A DNA stretch of 64,000 nucleotides from JAPLJC01 sp052326585 (GTDB lineage: Bacteria; Desulfobacterota; Desulfobaccia; Desulfobaccales; 0-14-0-80-60-11). The notes below the pieces were generated by a model. It saw nothing but the letters and a program-made list of their open reading frames with translations. It ran no database searches and had not been told where the DNA came from. Positions 58,644-64,000 of this stretch are shown one piece after another. The position numbers and the translations under genes are program-made. The stretch is taken from contig JBKQLU010000066.1 in the NCBI GenBank assembly GCA_052326585.1, positions 50,657-114,656 on the forward strand. Direction: 5' to 3'. The stretch's first letter is position 1, and each line of letters begins with the position of its first letter.

Positions 58644-59687
58644 ATGAAAATAACCCTGGGAGAATTGGCGGCCCGGCTGCAGGGGGAGCTGCACGGTCCC
58701 CCGGACCTGGTGCTCGAGGGCATCGCTGCCCTGGAGCGCGCCACTCCCAGCGAAATCAGCTTCATCGCCCAGAGGCGCCTGGCCCGCCGGGCCGGCGCCA
58801 GCCGGGCCGGGGCCTTCATCGTGGGCCCGGACCTGTTGGATCTGGACCGGCCGCTAATCATCGTGGCCAACCCCTACCTGGCCTACGCCCGGGTAGCGGC
58901 CTTATTTTCCCCGCCCCGGCGGCGCTGGTCCGGCGTTAGTGACCAGGCCTGTCTGGGACTGGACCTGGAGCTGGGCCGGGAAGTCTCCATCGCCCCCCTG
59001 GTATTTATCGGCGACCGGGTGCGCCTGGAAGATGGGGTAACCATCATGCCCGGCTGCTTTCTGGGGGATGAAGTGCACCTCGGGGCCGGCACTCTCGTCT
59101 ATCCCAATGTCACCATCCTGGAGCGTTGCCGGGTGGGGCGGCACTGCATTATCCACAGCGGCACGGTGATTGGCGCCGATGGTTTTGGCTTTGTCCCCAC
59201 CGCGGCCGGCAATGAGAAGATCCCCCAATTGGGGACCGTGGTCATCGAAGACGAGGTGGAAATCGGCGCCAACTGCACCATTGACCGGGGCGCCCTGGGA
59301 GAGACCCGCATCGGCCGCGGCGCCAAGATGGACAACCTGGTGCACCTGGCCCACAACGTCGAGGTGGGAGAGCATTCCCTGCTGGTGGCCCAGGTTGGGG
59401 TATCCGGATCCACCAAGATCGGCCGCCGGGTGGTGCTGGCGGGCCAGGTGGGTCTGGCGGGCCACCTCGAACTGGGCGATGAGGTCCGGGTGGGAGCCCA
59501 ATCCGGGGTTCACCGCTCCGTGCCCGCCGGGCAGACGGTGTCCGGTTACCCGGCCCGGCCTCAAAAAGAGTGGCTGCAAATCATGGGCTCTCTGCCCCAA
59601 CTCCCGGACCTCCATCAGAAGCTGAAACGGCTGGAAAAAGAGTTGCGCCTGCTCTCCGCCAGGCTGGATAAGGAGCCGGAAACATGA
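58644..59687 (+). CDS. lpxD: UDP-3-O-acylglucosamine N-acyltransferase LpxD
   Basis: 347 residues. LpxD N-acylates UDP-3-O-acylglucosamine in lipid A synthesis. An N-terminal uridine-binding domain (1-100) precedes a left-handed beta helix of hexapeptide repeats. The catalytic His is in the NLVHLAHNVEVG stretch (near residue 235). A C-terminal helix (LHQKLKRLEKELRLL) closes the trimer. Overlaps fabZ as ATGA. Confidence 0.97.
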   Translation: MKITLGELAARLQGELHGPPDLVLEGIAALERATPSEISFIAQRRLARRAGASRAGAFIVGPDLLDLDRPLIIVANPYLAYARVAALFSPPRRRWSGVSDQACLGLDLELGREVSIAPLVFIGDRVRLEDGVTIMPGCFLGDEVHLGAGTLVYPNVTILERCRVGRHCIIHSGTVIGADGFGFVPTAAGNEKIPQLGTVVIEDEVEIGANCTIDRGALGETRIGRGAKMDNLVHLAHNVEVGEHSLLVAQVGVSGSTKIGRRVVLAGQVGLAGHLELGDEVRVGAQSGVHRSVPAGQTVSGYPARPQKEWLQIMGSLPQLPDLHQKLKRLEKELRLLSARLDKEPET

Positions 59688-60142
59688 CCCTGCCGCCCCT
59701 TCCCTGGAGTTATGAAAAAATTCGTGATCTGCTGCCGCACCGCTACCCTTTTCTCCTGGTGGACCGCATCATCGCCCTGGAGCCGGGGAAACGCATCGTC
59801 GGCTTGAAAAACGTCACTATCAATGAGCCTTTCTTCCAGGGCCACTTTCCGGAGCGGCCCATTATGCCCGGGGTGCTCATCGTGGAATCCCTGGCTCAGG
59901 TGGGAGGCATCCTGGCCCTGTTGGCCACTCCGGAGCACCAGGGGAATGCCTCCCTCTTCCTCATGACGCTGGATAAGGTGCGCTTCCGGCAGCCGGTCTT
60001 CCCAGGCGACCAATTGCGGCTGGAAGTGGAATCCCTGCGCAGCGGCCAAAAGTTCTGGAAGATGCACGGCCAGGCCTTCGTCAACGATACCCTGGTGATG
60101 GAAGGTGAGATGATGGCCGCGGTGGGCCGGGGAGAAAAATGA
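59684..60142 (+). CDS. fabZ: 3-hydroxyacyl-ACP dehydratase FabZ
   Basis: 152 residues. The hot-dog fold signature is seen in HRYPFLLVDRI and HFPERPIMPGVLIVESLAQ, with catalytic His and Glu. It dehydrates 3-hydroxyacyl-ACP in fatty acid elongation; its place between lpxD and lpxA is classic, since both pathways draw on the same 3-hydroxyacyl-ACP. Start and stop overlap the neighbours. Confidence 0.98.
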   Translation: MTLPPLPWSYEKIRDLLPHRYPFLLVDRIIALEPGKRIVGLKNVTINEPFFQGHFPERPIMPGVLIVESLAQVGGILALLATPEHQGNASLFLMTLDKVRFRQPVFPGDQLRLEVESLRSGQKFWKMHGQAFVNDTLVMEGEMMAAVGRGEK

Positions 60143-60954
60143 GGCAGGCAGAGATCCATCCCACCGCCATCGTGGCTGCCGCGGCCCAACTGGGCCTGGG
60201 AGTCACCGTGGGCCCTTACAGCATCATCGAGGGCCATGTCGCCATCGGGCCCCAGACGCAGATCGGCCCCCATGTGGTTATCCGGGATTTTACCAGCATC
60301 GGCAGCCGCTGCCGCATCTTTCAGTTCGCGGTCCTGGGGGAGATCCCCCAAGACCTAAAGTTTAAAGGGGAAGAGACCCGGCTCAGCATCGGGGATGACA
60401 ACACCGTCCGGGAATTCGCCACCATGCACCGGGGCACGGCCGCCGGCGGCGGCGTCACTCGGATCGGGGACGGCAACCTCTTCATGGCATACAGCCATGT
60501 GGCCCATGACTGCCAGGTCGGCGACCGGGTCATCATGTCCAACGCCGCCACCCTGGGGGGGCACATCACCGTGGAGGACCACGCCATCCTGGGAGGCCTC
60601 TCGGCGGTGCACCAGTTTTCCCGCATCGGCGCCTACGCCTTCATCGGCGGCTGCTCCGCGGTGAACCGCGACGTGCCGCCCTATGCCATGGTGGTGGGCA
60701 ACCGGGCCAAGCTGGCGGGTCTCAATCTGGTGGGCCTCAAACGGGCCGGCTTCTCCGACTCCGCCCTGCACGACCTGAAGCGGGCCTATGAAATCCTCTT
60801 TCTCTCCGACCTCAACCTGAAGGAGGCCATGGCCAAAATCCGCCGGGAACTTGCCTTGGGCCCGGAGATCCAGCGCCTGCTCCACTTCCTGGAGACCTCG
60901 GAACGGGGTCTGGTGCCGGCAGATGTCCGAGATAATCGGCTTAATCGCGGGTAA
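60139..60954 (+). CDS. lpxA: UDP-N-acetylglucosamine acyltransferase LpxA
   Basis: 271 residues. First step of lipid A synthesis. Hexapeptide repeats IHPTAIV, LGLGVTVGPYS, with the catalytic His in MAYSHVAHDCQVG (near residue 121-127). The C-terminal helical domain is complete. Overlaps fabZ by 4 bp and lpxI by 32 bp. Confidence 0.97.
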   Translation: MRQAEIHPTAIVAAAAQLGLGVTVGPYSIIEGHVAIGPQTQIGPHVVIRDFTSIGSRCRIFQFAVLGEIPQDLKFKGEETRLSIGDDNTVREFATMHRGTAAGGGVTRIGDGNLFMAYSHVAHDCQVGDRVIMSNAATLGGHITVEDHAILGGLSAVHQFSRIGAYAFIGGCSAVNRDVPPYAMVVGNRAKLAGLNLVGLKRAGFSDSALHDLKRAYEILFLSDLNLKEAMAKIRRELALGPEIQRLLHFLETSERGLVPADVRDNRLNRG

Positions 60955-61744
60955 AGGCCAGTTCCCGCTCCTCTTCGCACAAGCCGCCAGGGCCCGCGGC
61001 GCCCGGATCATCGCCGCGGCTCACCGTGGCGAAACCGACCCCGCCCTGGCGGAGCTGGTCCAGGCACTCCACTGGGTTTACGTGGGGCAGTTGGGCAAGA
61101 TCATCCGCTTCTTCAAGGACGCCGGGGTGCAGCGGGCGGTGATGGCCGGAGGTATTACCCGGGGCCGCCTGTTTCGGGATTTCCGCCCGGATCTCCGGGC
61201 CTTGAGCGTGGTGCGGCGCGCCGGGGCCGGCCGCGACGATCGCCTCCTCCAGGCGGTGGCCGCCGAACTGGAGAAGGAAGGCATCACCATCGCCCCCTCC
61301 ACCCTGTTCCTGGACCAACTCTTGACGCCGCCCGGCAAACTGAGCAAACGGACCCCCACCCGGGAGGAGTTTCTGGACATCGACTTAGGCTTCCGGCTGG
61401 CCAAGGAGATCGGCCGCCTGGACGTCGGCCAGTGTGTGGTGGTGCGGCGCCGGGTGGTGGTAGCCATGGAGGCCGTTGAAGGCACCGATGAGTGCATCCG
61501 CCGGGCCGGGGCCCTGGCCGGCCCCGGGGCGGTGGTGGTGAAGGTGAGCAAGCCGAATCAGGACCTGCGCTTTGACGTGCCCGCGGTGGGACCGGACACC
61601 ATCCGCTCCATGGTGGACGCCCGGGCCGCGGTCCTGGCCATCGAAGCGGGCAAGACCCTGACCTTTGACCGCCCGCTGATGCTGGCCGCGGCCCAACCGG
61701 CCAGGATTGCCATCTGGGGAGTTGGCAAGGAAGAGAGAGAATAG
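60923..61744 (+). CDS. lpxI: UDP-2,3-diacylglucosamine pyrophosphatase LpxI
   Basis: 273 residues from ATG 60923. LpxI (DUF1009) replaces LpxH in many deltaproteobacteria and alphaproteobacteria, cleaving UDP-2,3-diacylglucosamine to lipid X. Family stretches IGLIAGKGQFPLLFAQ, AVMAGGITRGRLF, VVVAMEAVEGTDECIRRAG and VVKVSKPNQDLRFDVP are present. Full length. The open frame begins further upstream but inside lpxA. lpxB is not next. Confidence 0.96.
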   Translation: MSEIIGLIAGKGQFPLLFAQAARARGARIIAAAHRGETDPALAELVQALHWVYVGQLGKIIRFFKDAGVQRAVMAGGITRGRLFRDFRPDLRALSVVRRAGAGRDDRLLQAVAAELEKEGITIAPSTLFLDQLLTPPGKLSKRTPTREEFLDIDLGFRLAKEIGRLDVGQCVVVRRRVVVAMEAVEGTDECIRRAGALAGPGAVVVKVSKPNQDLRFDVPAVGPDTIRSMVDARAAVLAIEAGKTLTFDRPLMLAAAQPARIAIWGVGKEERE

Positions 61745-61749
61745 GTGCG

Positions 61750-61770
61750 CCGCCGCCCCCGGCGGTTCTA
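61750..61770 (+). terminator. Possible terminator after lpxI
   Basis: Hairpin CCGCCG/CGGCGG (61750-61755 with 61760-61765, 4-nt loop) followed by TTCTAAA. The T-tract is poor. Confidence 0.35.
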
Positions 61771-61818
61771 AACAAACTTTATCCGGCCCGGTAGAGATTG
61801 GCTGCTAGGTTCTGCGGT

Positions 61819-62097
61819 CTAGGAGCGGTATTCTTCGAAGAGTCCGGCGGGGAGTTCCTGGGCCAGGCGGGCGGCCAAGCGGTGATGCAGGTCCCAGGCC
61901 TCGTCCTTGGCACGGGTTTCAACCGCCAGGTGGGGGTTGGACCAGCACCGGGGCAGATAGAAGAAATTGACTTCGAAAACCGCGGTCTCGAAGCGGTCCT
62001 CACCTTTCTTGATGGTGGAAACCACGAAACGCCGGCGGGTCGGCTGGTTCCTTACCTTGGCGAGTAAACCTTTGCCAGTCCTGCCGCCGATCCTCAA
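61819..62097 (-). CDS. Hypothetical protein, 92 residues
   Basis: Not recognised. Basic N-terminus, central beta-like stretch with FETAVFEVNFFYLPRCW, and a helical end. The start TTG (62095-62097) overlaps the carboxypeptidase stop, with AAGGAAG about 8 nt upstream, so it is translationally coupled. It is convergent with lpxI. Confidence 0.6.
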   Translation of the reverse strand: MRIGGRTGKGLLAKVRNQPTRRRFVVSTIKKGEDRFETAVFEVNFFYLPRCWSNPHLAVETRAKDEAWDLHHRLAARLAQELPAGLFEEYRS

Positions 62098-62837
62098 GAC
62101 TGTTCTTCCTTATGCCTGGCTTTTTTCCTGCTGAAGGCCCTTTTCCGGACCGGCACGCAAAGGGCGGAGCCCATTACCACCCTGGACCGGGCGCCTTTGA
62201 GGCGGGTGGGAAAATGGAGTTTCTCCTCTGCCGGCGGCAACTCGGCGATGGGGGCGCCTTCCAGTTCAAAGCCTTTTTCTATGAGGGGCCGCAAATCGGC
62301 CCAGTTCTTTTTACTCCCCATCATGGCCACGATGATGGCCTTGTCGCCATTCTGAAACATCCCCACGTAGGTATGCCTGGCGGCGCGCGTAAAGCCGGTT
62401 TTTCCTGCCACCGCCAGGGGGGTGGTGAACAGGAAGCGGTTGTGGTTGCGCAACTCCCGGTCACCCTGAATGGTATAATACTTGGTGCCCATGATCGTGG
62501 CCAGTTCCGGAATTCCCATGGCCCGCCTAAACATCAGGGCCAGGTCCTGGGCGGTGGTGAACTGGTTGTCCGCCGGCAGGCCGTTGGCAGTGGCCAGGGT
62601 GGTGCGGTACGCCCCCCACTGGCGGACCTCCCGGGTCAGTTGGCTGGCAAAGGCCTCTTCACAGCCGCTCTCCCTTTCGGCCAGGGCCCGGGCCGCGTCG
62701 TTGGCGGAGGAGAGCAGCAGGGCATAGAGCAGGTCCCGCACCGTATAGGTCTCCCCCGCCTTGATCTGGATCTTGGAAGCGGGGGCGGCGGCGGCATAGG
62801 CGCTCACCGGGACCTTGTCGTCCAGCTTCAGGTGCTC
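62094..62837 (-). pseudogene. D-alanyl-D-alanine carboxypeptidase, 5'-truncated at a chimeric junction
   Basis: About 247 codons of a PBP5/DacA-type S11 peptidase, which trims pentapeptide stems. The SxN motif (SAN in LLSSANDAARA) and KTG (AVAGKTGFT) are present. The SxxK nucleophile motif, signal peptide and first ~60 residues are absent because the sequence switches near 62,835-62,840 to an unrelated dehydrogenase gene. The residues LKLDDKVPVSAYA directly follow the break. Most likely the gene is intact in the real genome and cut here by assembly. Confidence 0.75.
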
Positions 62838-62840
62838 GCA
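62835..62840. other. Chimeric junction
   Basis: Left of this point the minus strand encodes a carboxypeptidase; right of it the plus strand encodes a dehydrogenase. Both lack their 5' parts exactly here. The bases CTCG at 62835-62838 fit both sides, so the exact point is uncertain by a few bases. Confidence 0.75.
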
Positions 62841-63237
62841 GGTCTTTCTTTGGTCGGGCGCCCGCATCGGCGGCGTGCCGATTGCGGCGCTTTTGAAAAA
62901 GCGCGGCGAGACGGTCAACGGTTTGCGCAAAAAAGTCGAGAAGGATGTGCGCTACGCCAACATCACCATCATCGAAGGCCACGACGCCAGCCAATACGGC
63001 ATCGGCATCATCTCGGCGCGCATCGCCGAGATGATTTTGCGCGACGAACGCGCCGTGATCCCGGTCGGTAGCCTGCAACAAGAATTTGGTGTGACGCTGT
63101 CGCTCCCAAGCGTGATCGGCCGCGGCGGCGTTATCGAAGTGCTGCAGCCGGACATGTCCGACGCGGAACGCGATGGCCTGCAGAAGAGCGCGAAGACGAT
63201 GAAGGCTGCCCTGGAGAGCGTTCGGGAAACGGCTTAG
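62839..63237 (+). CDS. L-lactate/malate dehydrogenase, C-terminal fragment
   Basis: About 132 codons of the LDH/MDH superfamily C-terminal catalytic domain: SQVFLWSGARIGGVP at the break, VRYANITIIEGHDASQYGIG, ARIAEMILRDERAVIPVGS. The NAD-binding half and the catalytic His (GEHG region, expected just before SQVFLW) are missing. The sequence resembles alphaproteobacterial (Rhizobiales-like) enzymes by recognition only. The stop is TAG 63235-63237. Confidence 0.8.
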   Translation, partial: QVFLWSGARIGGVPIAALLKKRGETVNGLRKKVEKDVRYANITIIEGHDASQYGIGIISARIAEMILRDERAVIPVGSLQQEFGVTLSLPSVIGRGGVIEVLQPDMSDAERDGLQKSAKTMKAALESVRETA

Positions 63238-63263
63238 TCCGCACTCACCAGAACGGCCTCGCT

Positions 63264-63449
63264 TCACGGCATCCAAAATGGCTTCACCGCATCAAGGTCG
63301 CGCCGGAGCGGCTTGTTCAGGCCGATGTCCTCCAGGGTCTTGTCGCTCAAATCGTGCAGATCAAGGCCCGGGTTTCGATGTCTCCAGCGCGAAAGTCTCC
63401 CGGCGATCAATTCCGGCAAGCGGATCAATTCGAGTGGGAAGATGGTCAT
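63264..63449 (-). CDS. DUF1127 domain protein
   Basis: 61 residues. The DUF1127 core is clear in LHDLSDKTLEDIGLNKPLRRD. These small proteins are typical of alphaproteobacteria, and some affect RNA turnover or phosphate and carbon responses. Start ATG 63447-63449. It supports an alphaproteobacterial source for this end of the window. Confidence 0.8.
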   Translation of the reverse strand: MTIFPLELIRLPELIAGRLSRWRHRNPGLDLHDLSDKTLEDIGLNKPLRRDLDAVKPFWMP

Positions 63450-63568
63450 GGCGCATCTCCGAACGCCCCGTCACTTCTGAACAATAGGAGCGGAGCCGGA
63501 AAATCGCTGTGACTGAGGGCACAGAGCAATTTTCCGAGCTTTTGAAGATTTCGCTTATCGGTTGGAGT

Positions 63569-64000
63569 TCAATCGAGCCCGCTGGCCCGCGCCTGGTCCT
63601 TCGCCATTACCGCCCAATCGTGCTCGGCCTCGCCATGCGCCACCGCGCCGAGCAGTCGATCGCGCCAGACATTTCCCGAAGGCAGCGGCACGCCAACAGC
63701 ACCGCCGGCCTCAAGCGCGAAATTGGCATCCTTCAAGCCCAGGATGGCGCGCTGGCCGGCCGGCTGATAGCGCTCCTCGGCGATGATCTTGCCATAAACC
63801 TTGTAGGCCGAGCAGGCGAACAAGCCGTCAGTCATGACGTCGAGGAAAACGTCGGGCGTCACGTCGTATTTGCGGATGAGCGAAAACCCCTCGCCCATTG
63901 CCTCGATGGCGCAGCCCAGCACGAAATTATTGGCGATCTTGATCGCGGCGGCGGCGACCGGATCGGGCCCAGCTTCGAAGGTGCGGCGCGGGATGGTATC
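63569..64000 (-). CDS. Beta-hydroxyacid dehydrogenase family (3-hydroxyisobutyrate dehydrogenase-like), C-terminal part
   Basis: The frame stays open to the right edge, so the N-terminal NADP-binding domain lies outside. The visible 143 codons are the all-helical NAD-binding-11 domain, with the catalytic Lys in AAAIKIANNFVLG and the FALEAGGAVGVPLP stretch near the end. Substrate not assignable. Part of the foreign right end. Confidence 0.82.
   Translation of the reverse strand, partial: DTIPRRTFEAGPDPVAAAAIKIANNFVLGCAIEAMGEGFSLIRKYDVTPDVFLDVMTDGLFACSAYKVYGKIIAEERYQPAGQRAILGLKDANFALEAGGAVGVPLPSGNVWRDRLLGAVAHGEAEHDWAVMAKDQARASGLD

Noticed and set aside
1..64000. CRISPR arrays, tRNA or rRNA genes, insertion sequences, prophage genes
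   Set aside because: Looked for regularly spaced repeats, TTCGA-type tRNA arms, transposase or integrase motifs; none were convincing.

Overview
The window looks like chromosomal DNA from a GC-rich, Gram-negative, anaerobic bacterium, most likely a deltaproteobacterial (Desulfobacterota) lineage. The envelope genes (bamA, skp, lpxD, fabZ, lpxA, lpxI, lolC/lolD, mreBCD) imply an outer membrane with lipid A. A group 3b-type NiFe hydrogenase operon and a 2-oxoacid:ferredoxin oxidoreductase imply anaerobic metabolism. The lineage is an inference from gene content and style; no search was run. The last ~1.16 kb (from about 62,838) does not fit. It holds the 3' part of a lactate/malate dehydrogenase gene, a DUF1127 gene and part of a beta-hydroxyacid dehydrogenase, all of alphaproteobacterial type. 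It is joined in the middle of a D-alanyl-D-alanine carboxypeptidase gene, most simply an assembly chimera.

Layout. 1-3.9 kb: partial tRNA nucleotidyltransferase (-), an HtrA-like protease, radA, a small unknown gene. 4-9.1 kb: hydrogenase operon on the minus strand (beta subunit, cNMP-binding-domain protein, flavin/NAD reductase gamma, small subunit, large subunit, maturation protease) behind a good sigma70-type promoter. 9.3-18.5 kb: NamZ-like protein, GNAT, a divergent dnaA, phoU, ketopantoate reductase, an SGNH/MBOAT O-acylation pair, rsmG. 18.6-23.3 kb: the origin-type block mnmE, jag, yidC, yidD, rnpA, rpmH. 23.6-28 kb: mreB, mreC, mreD, mrdA (PBP2). 28-36.5 kb: pcm, a Cys-rich mini-protein, an Hps-RraA fusion with its isomerase partner, thiC, a nucleotidase-like HAD protein, a phosphoribosyltransferase with an ATP-grasp protein, a U32 peptidase. 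36.8-46 kb: a 55-residue membrane mini-protein, korB/korA, dnaJ, a thiamine-binding-like protein, rarA, two tandem TatA-like proteins each ending in a zinc ribbon, GNAT, a PHP phosphatase, a family-4-like uracil-DNA glycosylase. 46-51.2 kb: pdxJ, ybeY, pgpH, phoH, yjbQ. 51.7-61.7 kb: lysS, lolC/E, lolD, bamA, skp, lpxD, fabZ, lpxA, lpxI, the outer-membrane biogenesis operon. 61.8-62.8 kb: an unknown gene and the truncated carboxypeptidase.

Functional threads. The window combines envelope growth (mre, PBP2, Bam, Lol, Lpx, YidC), hydrogen and ferredoxin redox chemistry, ribosome and tRNA housekeeping, and formaldehyde/pentose interconversion (Hps-Phi). Non-coding DNA carries many GC-rich palindromes. 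Two copies of a 68-bp nested-palindrome element are alike in arms and spacing. Related palindromic sequence also seems to have entered coding sequence in frame in the hydrogenase protease gene. The most notable candidates for follow-up are the zinc-ribbon Tat pair, the divergent DnaA, the low-GC tract inside lysS, and the chimeric right end. No CRISPR array, tRNA, rRNA, insertion sequence or prophage was seen.
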